Below, in pieces: positions 36,825 to 45,896 of a stretch of 64,000 nucleotides of DNA. Under the pieces are notes generated by a model. It ran no database searches, had not been told where the DNA came from, and saw nothing but the letters and a program-made list of their open reading frames with translations. Numbering within the stretch: the first letter of the stretch is position 1; each line of letters starts with the position of its first letter. Both the position numbers and the translations under genes were made by a program. This DNA comes from an uncultured Thiodictyon sp. (GTDB lineage Bacteria; Pseudomonadota; Gammaproteobacteria; Chromatiales; Chromatiaceae): assembly GCF_903946935.1 (NCBI RefSeq), contig NZ_CAJAXH010000141.1:27356-91355 (forward strand), read 5' to 3'.

Positions 36825-38264
36825 TTACAAGGACGCGAACGAGGGGCCGCGCCGATAGATGCGGATCGTCCCGCCGTGGTGCAGGTCGTTGGCCGCGACC
36901 GGGTTCCAGCGGATCAGGTCATCGACACTGACGTGGTAGCGGCGGGCGATGGCCGGCAACGAGTCGCCCCGACGGACGCGATGGGTGACCAGATTGGCCG
37001 CCGTCATGTCGCCACCGACTGCGGCGCCGGCGGCGCCGGGGATGCGCAGGCTCTGTCCAGGCAACAGGGGCTCGCGCAGCTGCATCGCATTCGCAGCGGC
37101 CAGATCGTTCAGGTCCACTTTCTGCGCGCGGGCCACCGATGCCAGGGTGTCGCCCCCTTTGACCATATAGACCGTTGCAATGGTGGTTTCAGGCTTGACG
37201 GTTGGCGGAGGCTCGGCCGGCTCGGCCGCAGCCGTGAACCTCATCGGCGCCACGATCCGGGACTGGGGCAGCGCGGCGGTGACCCGCGTGGCGGTGCCGA
37301 CTGGGACCACCAGGTGGCCCGGACCCATCGGGGAGGTCTGTCCGCGCTTGAGTCCGGCATTGAGTGTCTGCAACTGTGCGAGTCCGATGCCGCTCGCCTG
37401 CGCGACGCGCGCCAGGTTCACGGGCCGGTCGGTGCGCACCACCTCCAGTTGGGGTGTACTCGGCACCGGCGGCAGATGCACCCCGTTCTGGGTTGGCTCT
37501 GCCACCAGACGGGCGGCCGCCAGTATCTGGGGGACGTAGTTCCGGGTCTCGGCCGGCAGGTTCAGCGACCAAAAATCGGTGGGCAGGCCGCGTGCGCGGT
37601 TGGCGGCCTGGGCCGACTCCACGCGGGCCGGGCCGCAGTTGTAGGCGGCCATCGCCAGCTCCCAACTCCCGCCGAGGCGCCGTTGGAGCTGCTGGAGATA
37701 ATCCATGGCCGCCCGGGTTGAGGCCATGACGTCGCGGCGTTCGTCCTGCCAGGCGTCCTGGCGCAGGCCCATCTCGCGGCCGGTATAGGGCATGAACTGC
37801 CACATGCCGGCGGCCGCTACCGGGGAGGTGGCCGCTGGGTTGTAGCGGCTTTCGATGTGTGGCAGCAGGGCCAGCTCGCCCGGCAGACCGCGTCGCTCGA
37901 TCTCCGCCATCACCACGTGGAGATAGGGTTTGGCCCGTTCCGAGAGCTTCGACATGAATTGTGGGTCGCGCCGGAAGGTGCCGACCTTTTCATCGATGCG
38001 ACCGCTGGCATGGAGATTGAGTTTCATGTCGGCGCGTACACGCGTCCACAGATCGCCAGAGGGAGCCGCGCTGCCACCGCGTCGCGCCGCGGTTGAGGTG
38101 GGCCGGACATAGCCATATTCGCGAGCCGAGACCGCGTTGCCGTAGTCGTCCACGTCGGTAAAGTTACGGGTCTGTTTAGATGCACAGCCGGACACGGCGA
38201 GTACAGCGAGAAAAAGGGGAAGACGCGCGCCGTGATGGCGGGCTGTGGGTGAAAAAAACTGCAT
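36825..38264 (-). CDS. mltD: membrane-bound lytic murein transglycosylase D (MltD)
   Basis: A 479-residue outer-membrane lipoprotein. It has a lipoprotein signal with lipobox LAVSGC (Cys about residue 27). The SLT domain (about 110-230) carries the catalytic Glu in LPHIESRYNP plus AAGMWQFMPYTGREMGL and AAYNCGPARV. Two clear LysM repeats are at the C terminus (VYMVKGGDTLASVARAQKV and THRVRRGDSLPAIARRYHV). A third, diverged one near QLEVVRTDRPVNLARVAQ is possible. It cleaves glycan strands to anhydromuropeptides. The ATG at 38264 has GGGGG 4 bases upstream; an upstream frame to 38312 is not needed. Confidence 0.93.
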   Translation of the reverse strand: MQFFSPTARHHGARLPLFLAVLAVSGCASKQTRNFTDVDDYGNAVSAREYGYVRPTSTAARRGGSAAPSGDLWTRVRADMKLNLHASGRIDEKVGTFRRDPQFMSKLSERAKPYLHVVMAEIERRGLPGELALLPHIESRYNPAATSPVAAAGMWQFMPYTGREMGLRQDAWQDERRDVMASTRAAMDYLQQLQRRLGGSWELAMAAYNCGPARVESAQAANRARGLPTDFWSLNLPAETRNYVPQILAAARLVAEPTQNGVHLPPVPSTPQLEVVRTDRPVNLARVAQASGIGLAQLQTLNAGLKRGQTSPMGPGHLVVPVGTATRVTAALPQSRIVAPMRFTAAAEPAEPPPTVKPETTIATVYMVKGGDTLASVARAQKVDLNDLAAANAMQLREPLLPGQSLRIPGAAGAAVGGDMTAANLVTHRVRRGDSLPAIARRYHVSVDDLIRWNPVAANDLHHGGTIRIYRRGPSFASL

Positions 38265-38537
38265 TGAACCCCCGGACCTAAGTGTAAGCACTTGGTTTAG
38301 ATAGTTTCTCACGGCTTATAGGGGCATGATACGCAAAGCGGCCGGTCATTACCAGACCTGTGCCGCCGCGCTGAGGGCTGGGGCGGGGGGACAGGGCGCC
38401 CATTACTGGTTACCATGGAACCTACAGCAGGCGCTCGGGCGCCGGTGCGCGGGGCTCGGCGCCGGTCCAGCCAGCCGGGGCGGGGCGATCCGGGGCTTGG
38501 GTTGGTGGCCGCGCCCAACAACAATGAGGCATCGATA

Positions 38538-39329
38538 ATGACCGCTTGCACCGGCCCGGGCTCCCCTCTCGCCGGCCTTGAACATTGGTATCGCACGCCC
38601 CTGGGGCGGGACATCGCGGCGCGGGAGGCGGACTGCCTGACCGAACTGCTGCACGACACCTTCGGCTATTACCTGGTCCAGGTCGGCGACGGCGACTGCT
38701 TCCGGGAGGTGCTGGCTGCGAGCCGGCTGCGCCATCGGGTCTTGTTGCCCGGCGAGTCACCGAGCGGCTCCCATCGCCCTGCGGTCGTGGGGAACCCGGC
38801 GGCGTTGCCGCTGGCCGCCGACGCCGTCGACGTGGTGCTCATGCCGCATACCCTGGACTTCACGCCGGACCCGCGACTGGTGCTGCGGGAGGTGGAACGG
38901 GTACTGATTCCGGAGGGGCATGTCATCGTCCTGGGGTTCAATGCACTCAGCAGTTGGGGTCTGATGCGGCTCCTGTATCGCTACCGCGGGCGCGCCCCTT
39001 GGTGCGGACGGTTTCTGACCACCTACCGGATCGAGGACTGGTTGTCGTTGCTGGGGTTCGATGTGGAGGTGCGGAAACAATTGGTGTTTCGACCGCCGCT
39101 GCGCGGGGCCCAAGGCCCGCGGCTCGCGGTGCTCGATGTCCTCGGGCGCACGCTGTGGCCGGCCTTGGGTGGGGTCTATGCCATCAAGGCTGTGAAACGT
39201 GTGTCCACCCTCACGCCGTTGCGAACCTCCTGGGGTGCCCGCCACGCCTTGCTCGCGGGTGGGGCGATCGAGCCGACGGCCCGCCACGGCGCTTCGCGCA
39301 TCCGCCGGACCGGTCGACCGGGCGCTTAA
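38538..39329 (+). CDS. class I SAM-dependent methyltransferase (UbiE/COG2226-like)
   Basis: A 263-residue protein with a methyltransferase core: [20 protein letters not shown] and [20 protein letters not shown] resemble motifs II-III. The glycine-rich SAM motif I is weak (the region around YYLVQVGDG). The substrate is not evident. It lies 20 bases before rnhA and then dnaQ, a gammaproteobacterial arrangement that often has gloB upstream; gloB is absent here. The ATG at 38538 follows AT-rich sequence and fits the domain. The 38265-38537 gap to divergent mltD holds a small AAGTG-TAAG-CACTT inverted repeat but no gene. Confidence 0.8.
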   Translation: MTACTGPGSPLAGLEHWYRTPLGRDIAAREADCLTELLHDTFGYYLVQVGDGDCFREVLAASRLRHRVLLPGESPSGSHRPAVVGNPAALPLAADAVDVVLMPHTLDFTPDPRLVLREVERVLIPEGHVIVLGFNALSSWGLMRLLYRYRGRAPWCGRFLTTYRIEDWLSLLGFDVEVRKQLVFRPPLRGAQGPRLAVLDVLGRTLWPALGGVYAIKAVKRVSTLTPLRTSWGARHALLAGGAIEPTARHGASRIRRTGRPGA

Positions 39330-39349
39330 TTCTGTTTCTGGAGAGGACG

Positions 39350-39793
39350 ATGTCTGATTGTGTGCTGGCCTTTACCGATGGCGCCTGCAAGGGTAACCCG
39401 GGCCCCGGGGGCTGGGGGGTCCTGCTGCGCTGGGGCGAAACGGAGAAGGAGTTGTGTGGCGGCGAATCGCAGACCACCAACAATCGCATGGAAATCATGG
39501 CCGTGATTGCCGCACTGGAGTCGCTGAAGCACCCGACCTGCATCGAGGTCACCACCGATTCACAGTATGTCAAGCGCGGCGTCACCGAGTGGATGACCCG
39601 CTGGAAGCGCAATGGCTGGCTCACCGCCGAGCGCAAGCCGGTCAAGAACCGCGACCTGTGGGAACGGTTGGACGGGGCGCTCGGTCCCCATCAGGTCCGC
39701 TGGCACTGGGTCAGAGGACATACCGGTCACGCCGAGAACGAGCGTGCCGACCGCCTGGCCAACCAAGGCATCCCCGGTCCTGGATCAAGATAA
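39350..39793 (+). CDS. rnhA: ribonuclease HI
   Basis: A 147-residue nuclease that degrades the RNA strand of RNA-DNA hybrids. All four carboxylates are visible: Asp in [16 protein letters not shown], Glu in [13 protein letters not shown], Asp in [12 protein letters not shown] and Asp in [11 protein letters not shown]. The active-site His is in [12 protein letters not shown]. The GAGAGG site 4 bases before the ATG at 39350 is strong. It is part of the methyltransferase-rnhA-dnaQ run; dnaQ begins 57 bases downstream. Confidence 0.97.
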   Translation: MSDCVLAFTDGACKGNPGPGGWGVLLRWGETEKELCGGESQTTNNRMEIMAVIAALESLKHPTCIEVTTDSQYVKRGVTEWMTRWKRNGWLTAERKPVKNRDLWERLDGALGPHQVRWHWVRGHTGHAENERADRLANQGIPGPGSR

Positions 39794-39796
39794 AAG

Positions 39797-39822
39797 GTCC
39801 GCATTTGCGTTCATTAGCGGAC
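39797..39822 (+). terminator. weak hairpin between rnhA and dnaQ
   Basis: GTCCGC (39797-39802) pairs with GCGGAC (39817-39822) across a 14-base loop and is followed by AATTATTCTT. The stem is short and the T run interrupted, so this may be a leaky terminator, a dnaQ leader hairpin or chance. Confidence 0.25.
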
Positions 39823-39850
39823 AATTATTCTTAAGGCTAGGCAATAATTT

Positions 39851-40579
39851 ATGCGCCAAATCGTCCTGGACACCGAGACCACCGGGCTCGACCCGCGGGA
39901 GGGCCATCGGCTGATTGAGATCGGTTGTATCGAACTGGTCGATCGCCGGCTCACCCGTAACAATTTCCACCAGTATTTGCAGCCCGATCGCGAGATCGAC
40001 GCCGAGGCGGTGGAGGTCCATGGGATCACCAACGAATTCCTGCGCGACAAGCCCCGCTTTGCCGAGATCGCCGAGGCCTTCCTCGACTATGTGACGGGGG
40101 CCGAGCTGATCATCCACAACGCCGCCTTCGACTGCGGTTTCATTGACCACGAACTCGGGCGGTGGCGCGACGGCGCCGCCCGGATCGGCAGTCTGTGCGC
40201 GGTGACCGACACCTTGGCGATGGCGCGCCGGCTCCACCCCGGTCAACGCAACAGTCTGGACGCGCTCTGTAAACGCTACGGCGTGGACAATTCTCACCGG
40301 GACCTGCACGGCGCCCTGCTCGATGCCGAGATCCTCGCGGACGTCTATCTCGCGATGACCGGCGGGCAGGTGGTCATGCAGTTAGGCGGGGAGCCGTCGT
40401 TGGACGCGGGGGGGCGTAAGGCGCTGGCCGAGCGCGGCCGCTTGGACCCGCAGCGGCCGCGGCTGCGGGTGGTCGCGGCCGATGCCCAAGCCCAGGCCGC
40501 CCACGCCGCGCGGCTCGCCGCCATCGCCAAGGCCAGCCCGGACGGGTGCGCGTGGCTCAGGCTGGAGCCGGCGGGGTAG
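39851..40579 (+). CDS. dnaQ: DNA polymerase III epsilon subunit (proofreading exonuclease)
   Basis: A 242-residue DEDDh 3'-5' exonuclease, the proofreading subunit of the replicase. Exo I is VLDTETTGLDPREGHR, Exo II is IIHNAAFDCGFIDHE and Exo III contains HGALLDAEILADVY with the DEDDh His. A C-terminal segment (about 185-242), Ala/Arg-rich, corresponds to the part that binds the polymerase alpha subunit. The ATG at 39851 gives a family N terminus. It is convergent with the kinase gene that ends at 40691. Confidence 0.96.
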   Translation: MRQIVLDTETTGLDPREGHRLIEIGCIELVDRRLTRNNFHQYLQPDREIDAEAVEVHGITNEFLRDKPRFAEIAEAFLDYVTGAELIIHNAAFDCGFIDHELGRWRDGAARIGSLCAVTDTLAMARRLHPGQRNSLDALCKRYGVDNSHRDLHGALLDAEILADVYLAMTGGQVVMQLGGEPSLDAGGRKALAERGRLDPQRPRLRVVAADAQAQAAHAARLAAIAKASPDGCAWLRLEPAG

Positions 40580-40690
40580 CCTCAGCGTTGGGCGTGCCCA
40601 TCTGTCATGCGTCGTCCCCGCGGACCTTGTGCCATGTGCATACCGACAATCTGGGCCACCTGTCGCGTCCTGTGTCATGGCTATTCGCCC

Positions 40691-41680
40691 TCACGCCGAC
40701 CAGAGCGGTCCCTCCTGCATGGCCGCGATCTGTTCGCGCAGTGCCAGGATGTGGTCCTGCCAGTAGTGCTGGGTGTTGAACCAGGGGAAGGCGGCGGGGA
40801 AGGCCGGGTCCTCCCAGCGCCGCGCGAGCCAGGCGGCGTAGTGAATCTGACGCAGGGTGCGCAGGGCCTCGATCAGGTGCAGCTCACGGTGGTCGAAGTC
40901 GCAAAAATCCTCATAGCCGGCCAGCACGTCCGCCAGTTGGCGGGTCTGCTCCGGGCGCTCCCCGGACAGCAGCATCCACAGGTCCTGTACCGCGGGCCCA
41001 GTGCGGGCGTCATCGAAGTCGACAAAGTGCGGCCCGGCGTCGGTCCACAGCAGATTGCCGCGGTGGCAGTCGCCGTGCAGCCGGATCGCCGTATAATCGC
41101 CCGCTCGCGCGAAGCAGGCGGCGACCCCCTCGAGCGCCTGATCGACCACTGAGGTATAGGCCGGGAGCAGGTCTTTGGGGACCCAGCCCCCGGCGCGCAG
41201 GAAGTCCCGCGGCTCGGTACCGAAAGACGGGATGTCGAGCGTCGGGCGGTGTACAAAGGGGGTGAGCGCGCCGATGGCATGGATGCGCCCCAGCAGGCGC
41301 CCGAGCCACTCCAGCACGGACGCATCCTCCAACTCGGGCGTGCGCCCGCCGCGCCGCGGGCTCAAGGAAAAGCGGTAGCCGCGGTGTTCGTGCAGGGTTC
41401 GCCCCTGGGTGGCGAAGGGCGGGACCGCCGGGATCTCGGCGTCCGCCAGGTCCTGACTGAAGACATGCTCCTCCAGGATAGCCGCGTCGCTCCAGCGCCC
41501 CGGGCGGTAGAACTTGGCGATGACTGGCTCGGCCTCGTCGAGGCCGACCTGGTAGACACGGTTCTCGTAACTGTTCAGTGCCAAGAGGTGGCCATCCGTG
41601 GGGAGCCCGATGGACTCGACCGCGTCGAGCACCCGATCCGGGCTGAGATCGGCGTAAGGGGTGGGGCTTGGAGTGTTCAT
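40691..41680 (-). CDS. srkA: SrkA/YihE-type stress-response protein kinase
   Basis: A 329-residue Ser/Thr kinase of the aminoglycoside-phosphotransferase-like fold. Visible elements: LNSYENRVYQVGLDE (nucleotide loop region), PVIAKFYRPGRWSDAAILEEH with the ATP-site Lys, the catalytic loop IRLHGDCHRGNLLW and the metal motif HFVDFDDARTGPAVQDLWML. Length equals E. coli SrkA, which counters stress-induced death. It is divergent from the phosphoesterase gene (120 bases between them) and convergent with dnaQ. Confidence 0.92.
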   Translation of the reverse strand: MNTPSPTPYADLSPDRVLDAVESIGLPTDGHLLALNSYENRVYQVGLDEAEPVIAKFYRPGRWSDAAILEEHVFSQDLADAEIPAVPPFATQGRTLHEHRGYRFSLSPRRGGRTPELEDASVLEWLGRLLGRIHAIGALTPFVHRPTLDIPSFGTEPRDFLRAGGWVPKDLLPAYTSVVDQALEGVAACFARAGDYTAIRLHGDCHRGNLLWTDAGPHFVDFDDARTGPAVQDLWMLLSGERPEQTRQLADVLAGYEDFCDFDHRELHLIEALRTLRQIHYAAWLARRWEDPAFPAAFPWFNTQHYWQDHILALREQIAAMQEGPLWSA

Positions 41681-41800
41681 GCGCGGATTCTAGCCGGGAT
41701 CGGGCCAAAGGTGACGGCCGATCTCCGGCCCGGTTTGCGCTCGCTGCGGGCGGCCGGCATCATCTATGAAAAAACCAGGCCGCGACCAAGAGACCGACCC

Positions 41801-42784
41801 ATGCGCCAACCTCCGAGATTCAGCCGCGTGTTTGTCCGCGCCCTGGCCCTGGCCAGCCTCCTGATTGCCCCGGCCGTCCTTGCGCAAGGGGCCGCGGTGT
41901 CGGCGGCGCCCCTGCGTTTCTTCGCCCTCGGCGACCTGCCCTATGGTGCGCCCGAGATCGCGCCCTTAAAGGCCCTGCTCGCCGCCGCCGCCGTCCAACG
42001 ACCGCCGTTTATCGTCCATGTCGGCGACTTCAAGTCCGGCAGCAGCCCTTGTACCGACGAGGAGTTGCGGGACATCGCCGCGCTGTTTCGCGCGGTGCCG
42101 GTGCCGCTGGTCTACACCCCGGGGGACAACGAGTGGACCGACTGCCACCGCGCGGCCGCCGGGGGGTACGACCCGCGCGCCCGTCTCAAGCGGGTGCGCG
42201 AGGTCTTCTATGGCGACCCGACGGTATTGCGCCTCGCCGCCTTGGGCGTGACCCACGCCGGGCCGCGCTTCCCGGAGGTCTATGGCTTTGCGCTGGATGG
42301 GGTGCTGTTCGTCGCGCTGCATGTGGTCGGCAGCGACAACGGACGCAATCCCGCCGAGCCCGGTGCCATGGCCGAGTTCGCGGCGCGGGAGGCCGCCAAC
42401 CAGGCCTTCCTGACGCGGATGCTTGACTCCGCGCCGGGCCGCGCTGCGCGGGCCTTGGTCTTGATGGTGCAGGCCGACCCGCTGTTCGACCGCGGGCGGG
42501 GACCGCCGGGACTGCGCGGCTTCAAGGACCGACTGATTGCACTGATGGGTCAATTTTCCGGCCCGGTGCTGCTGATTCACGGCGATACCCATTGGTATCG
42601 GCACGATCATCCGCTGCTGGACCCGGCGCGAGGGACCCCCTTTGAGCGCTTCACGCGGGTGGAGGTGCCGGGGGCGCCGATCGTCGGCGGGGTGTGGATC
42701 ACGGTCGATCCGTCGGCGCTGCAGCCCTTCCACTCCGACCCGGTGTATGCGACCTCGCTCGACTCGCTGGTGTTGCAGCCTTGA
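41801..42784 (+). CDS. secreted calcineurin-like metallophosphoesterase
   Basis: A 327-residue protein with a signal peptide (about 1-29, ALALASLLIAPAVLAQG). It then carries metallophosphoesterase motifs in order: FALGDLPYG, FIVHVGDFKSG, YTPGDNEWTDCHR and LLIHGDTHWYRHDHPL. These supply the two-metal ligands of the calcineurin fold. The substrate cannot be told. The ATG at 41801 is chosen because it begins the signal peptide; the open frame continues upstream as the shadow of the kinase gene. It is probably transcribed alone and is convergent with the RIO kinase gene. Confidence 0.85.
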   Translation: MRQPPRFSRVFVRALALASLLIAPAVLAQGAAVSAAPLRFFALGDLPYGAPEIAPLKALLAAAAVQRPPFIVHVGDFKSGSSPCTDEELRDIAALFRAVPVPLVYTPGDNEWTDCHRAAAGGYDPRARLKRVREVFYGDPTVLRLAALGVTHAGPRFPEVYGFALDGVLFVALHVVGSDNGRNPAEPGAMAEFAAREAANQAFLTRMLDSAPGRAARALVLMVQADPLFDRGRGPPGLRGFKDRLIALMGQFSGPVLLIHGDTHWYRHDHPLLDPARGTPFERFTRVEVPGAPIVGGVWITVDPSALQPFHSDPVYATSLDSLVLQP

Positions 42785-42823
42785 TCATCGTTCCGGCCAC
42801 CCCCGTTAGGCTATTCCTGGCAC

Positions 42824-43669
42824 TTACTCGCCATCGCGTTCGTGCTTACGCCTGATGGCGTCTGCGCGCGCATCGTCGATTTCCCGCATGATGGCGGCGA
42901 GATCGGCCTCCTTGTGTTGGCCCTTGAAATGGCCGGTGAGCTTGACCGCGGGCGTCAGCTTGCCGTTCTCATAGAGGTGCCAGATTTCTTTGCCATAGGT
43001 GGTGGTCAGCAGTTCGGGCGCAAAGCGGCCAAAATAGGCGGCCAGATTGTCGACGTCGCGCTCCAGCATCCGGGCGGCATTGTTGTTGGCCGCCGCATCG
43101 ATCGCCTGCGGCAGATCGATAATCACCGGACCCTGCGCATCGATCAATACATTGAACTCGGAGAGATCGCCATGAACGAGCCCGCCGCAGAGCATCTTGA
43201 CCACTTCCATGATCAGTCGACCGTGGTAGTCCAGGGCCTGCTCGCCGGTCAATTCCAGGTCGTTGAGTCGGGGCGCCGCCACCCCGTCTTCATCCGTGAT
43301 CAACTCCATCAGCAGGACGCCTTCGAGAAAGTGATAGGGTTGCGGTACCCGCACCCCGGCGGCCGCCAGACGATATAAGGCGTCGACCTCGGCGTTTTGC
43401 CACACCTCTTCCTGCTCTTTGCGGCCAAAGCGCGAACCCTTTTGCATTGCCCGCGCCTGTCGACTGTTGCGCACGGTGCGGCCTTCGCGATAGGTCGCCT
43501 GGGTATGGAAGCCGCGTTTATTCGCATCTTTATAGACCTTGGCGCAGCGAATGGCGCCTTCCGAGGCAACGACATAGACCGCGGCCTCTTTGCCGCTCTT
43601 CAGTGGGCGAATCACTTCATCGATCAGACCATCGCGCAACAGTGGTTCGAGACTTTTTGGAACTTTCAT
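42824..43669 (-). CDS. bacterial RIO-type protein kinase
   Basis: A 281-residue atypical kinase of the RIO1 family. Signature elements: VIRPLKSGKEAAVYVV with a flexible nucleotide loop, IRCAKVYKDANKRGF with the ATP-site Lys, the catalytic loop GLVHGDLSEFNVLID and the metal-binding VIIDLPQAIDA. RIO kinases act in ribosome maturation in archaea and eukaryotes; bacterial copies are scattered in proteobacteria and poorly understood. The ATG at 43669 gives the natural start (KVPKSLEPLL); an extension to 43759 is not family-like. Confidence 0.88.
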   Translation of the reverse strand: MKVPKSLEPLLRDGLIDEVIRPLKSGKEAAVYVVASEGAIRCAKVYKDANKRGFHTQATYREGRTVRNSRQARAMQKGSRFGRKEQEEVWQNAEVDALYRLAAAGVRVPQPYHFLEGVLLMELITDEDGVAAPRLNDLELTGEQALDYHGRLIMEVVKMLCGGLVHGDLSEFNVLIDAQGPVIIDLPQAIDAAANNNAARMLERDVDNLAAYFGRFAPELLTTTYGKEIWHLYENGKLTPAVKLTGHFKGQHKEADLAAIMREIDDARADAIRRKHERDGE

Positions 43670-44306
43670 GGTCGCCCTAAAATTAGGTTGCCGGCTTGGC
43701 GTAAAAGGATTCTGGTGGGAGCGGGGAGGCCTGGCGAATGATGATGTCCGGCCGGGCACGCGGGGGCGTGGTGCCAGGTTCTCGAAAGACCGACGGCGAC
43801 AAAAAACTGCTGGGTGCGTAGTGGCTCCAGCGTCCGATTATGCCACTGATCCTGCCATGTATTGGGCTTTTTATCCTGGAAAGAGGATTCGGCCGCCAAT
43901 GGATGCAAGCTAACGCAAATAAATACAATAGCTTATATTTTTCGGTGGGCGGCGCGCCGCTCCCCCGTGGCAGCGGCTTCAGCCGCGACGCGTCCCCGCG
44001 AGTTGCCGTGGCCGCTGGTCGCGGCTGAAGCCGCCCCACGGGGGGCTGTTCTTGCTGCCATGGCCGCTAGCCGGTTCGGTGTACAGGCGCCGCTGATTTC
44101 ACTTGGCCATGTGGACCCACCGCCGCTGGCCGGAGCCTTCATCAAGGGGCGATTTGGGCTTGCGCGGCAAGGTGGTAGCGATGATGATCAAGGCGAGGAC
44201 TCTGGCGGGCGGCCGGTCGGGGACATCGCCACGCCACCTAACGATGTCCGTGAACGACCGGCCGTGTGTTATTTTCCCGTATCCTAGACCTGATGAGACG
44301 CGATCG
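43670..44306. other. 637-bp divergent intergenic region with a palindromic repeat
   Basis: The region lies between the divergent RIO-kinase and methyltransferase genes. No credible gene was seen. An AT-rich patch at about 43905-43945 could hold a promoter, although no good -35/-10 pair was found. A large imperfect palindrome lies at 43963-44043. The remainder up to 44306 is GC-rich and open in several frames, but without family-like sequence. Confidence 0.5.
43963..44043. repeat. GCGGCTTCAGCCGCG palindromic repeat (REP-like)
   Basis: The left arm CCCCGTGG...GCGGCTTCAGCCGCGAC (43963-43989) and the right arm GTCGCGGCTGAAGCCGC...CCACGGGG (44018-44043) are nearly exact inverted complements around a 28-base spacer. 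Each arm also contains the smaller palindrome GCGGCTTCAGCCGC. This is the architecture of REP/BIME-type elements. Only one copy lies in the window. Confidence 0.8.
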
Positions 44307-45053
44307 ATGACCGATTTACTGGGTGACCTGGGGGCGGCCGCCATGCGCCTGTACCCGGCGGGCGAGTATCGCCGACTGGATGAACTGGAACTGATCGAGG
44401 AGTTGGTGCCGGTGCGCGGCCGGCGGGTCCTGGAACTGGGCTGCGGGGCGGCCTGGACGACGCGGCTCCTGGCGGAGCGACTGGGGGCGGCGGCGGTCAC
44501 GGCCACCGAGGTGGACCGCGTCCAGCACGCCAAGAACTTGGCGCTCGGGGACCTGCCGGGCGTGACCTTTCGCCTCGGCGGGGCCGAGGCCATCGCCGCG
44601 GCGGACGCGAGCTATGATTTGGTCTTCATGCTCAAGTCGCTCCACCATGTGCCCACGGACCTGATGGACCGGGCGCTCGCCGAGGTCCAGCGGGTGCTCA
44701 AGCCCGGTGGCCTGCTGTATTGTTCAGAACCGGTCTACCAGGGGCCGTTCAACGAGGTGATGCGGCTGATCCAGGATGAGCAGGTGGTGCGCGAGGCGGC
44801 CTTTGCCGCCCTGCGGCGGGCGGTGGGGCGGGGAGGCTTCGCCCTGGCGGCGGAGGTCTTTTTTGAGTCCGCGGCCAGCTATCCGGACTGGCCGAGCTTC
44901 GCGTCGCGTTTCCTCGACGTGACCCACAGCGAGCGGCAACTGGACGCCGCGCAGCGCGCCGCCATCCGCGCCGCCTTCGAGCGGCACCTGACCCCGGCTG
45001 GCGCCCGGTTTCTTAAGCCCCATCGGGTGGACCTGTTGCAGCGCTTGCCCTAG
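44307..45053 (+). CDS. class I SAM-dependent methyltransferase
   Basis: A 248-residue protein with a clear SAM fold: motif I VLELGCGAAWTTRLLAERLG, the acidic strand-2 end AVTATEVDRVQHAK, YDLVFMLKSLHHVP and VQRVLKPGGLLYCSEPV. The C-terminal third (AAFERHLTPAGARFLKPHRV) is not diagnostic, so the substrate is unknown. The ATG at 44307 was preferred; the frame stays open upstream without family-like sequence. It precedes the ankyrin-repeat gene by 37 bases. Confidence 0.85.
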   Translation: MTDLLGDLGAAAMRLYPAGEYRRLDELELIEELVPVRGRRVLELGCGAAWTTRLLAERLGAAAVTATEVDRVQHAKNLALGDLPGVTFRLGGAEAIAAADASYDLVFMLKSLHHVPTDLMDRALAEVQRVLKPGGLLYCSEPVYQGPFNEVMRLIQDEQVVREAAFAALRRAVGRGGFALAAEVFFESAASYPDWPSFASRFLDVTHSERQLDAAQRAAIRAAFERHLTPAGARFLKPHRVDLLQRLP

Positions 45054-45090
45054 TTCGTCTAAGGTAGAGCGGCCGAAGAGAAGACCAGCG

Positions 45091-45876
45091 ATGAAGTATC
45101 CGTTATTCGCGCGTATGGGTAACCACTACCCAGTCCACTTGGAGACCCAGTTCGAGCGCATCCTCAAGAAGATCGCAGACCTCTGGGAGAGCCCCGAGCT
45201 CCATGATTATTTCTCCGACCTGCTGATCGACAAGCGCTCCGGTCGCGCGGGCTTTCCCGCGGATGTCATGACGGACCTGATGCGGGTTTGGGAATTCCGC
45301 AAACTGCAGACCTTCCGCGCCGCAGAGCGCAAGGCGGACGCCATCAAACAGCTCGAGGCGTCCCGGATACCTATGACCGAGAAAGGGTTTCTGCGGGCCT
45401 TTAGCGCCGGCGACAAAAAGGTGATCGATTTGTTCGTGCGGGCCCGCTTCACGCTACCGGCCGTGGATGAACAAGGGACCCCGCTATTGCTCTCGGCCTT
45501 GAAACACGACTATCTTATTGTCGCCAAGATCCTGCTCGACTCCCATATCGATGTCAATATGCAGGACCACCTCGGACTAACGCCGCTGCTGCTGGCCTGC
45601 GGCAAGCCGACCCCGGGCTATTTGGCCGTCGCCGAAAAGCTGATCGCCAAGGGAGCCAATGTTAATGCGCGCGATGGGCTCGGTAATACGCCGCTGCTCC
45701 TTGCACTCACCGGCGGCATGCTCGACATCGCCCGTCTACTGATTATCAATGGCGCGGATGTGTCCGCCCGCGCGCGCAACGGCGACTCGCCGCTATCGCT
45801 GGTCTTGACCAACTACCGCGGCCCCGAGGCGACCGAGATTGCCGAATTGCTGGTCAGCCGCCACGCGGTCGAATGA
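45091..45876 (+). CDS. ankyrin-repeat protein
   Basis: A 261-residue cytoplasmic protein. The N-terminal 100 residues are helical and unassigned (METQFERILKKIADLWESPE-like; actual start KYPLFARMGNHYPVHLE). They include a charged segment FRKLQTFRAAERKADAIKQL. About four ankyrin repeats follow from residue 103: DEQGTPLLLSALKHDYLIV, DHLGLTPLLLACGK, DGLGNTPLLLALTGGMLDIA and NGDSPLSLVLTN. Its partner is unknown. The N-terminal region resembles small proteobacterial proteins encoded near PatB-like genes only by position here. The next open frame overlaps its stop. Confidence 0.8.
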   Translation: MKYPLFARMGNHYPVHLETQFERILKKIADLWESPELHDYFSDLLIDKRSGRAGFPADVMTDLMRVWEFRKLQTFRAAERKADAIKQLEASRIPMTEKGFLRAFSAGDKKVIDLFVRARFTLPAVDEQGTPLLLSALKHDYLIVAKILLDSHIDVNMQDHLGLTPLLLACGKPTPGYLAVAEKLIAKGANVNARDGLGNTPLLLALTGGMLDIARLLIINGADVSARARNGDSPLSLVLTNYRGPEATEIAELLVSRHAVE

Positions 45877-45896
45877 GCGAGAGAGAGACCTTGACA

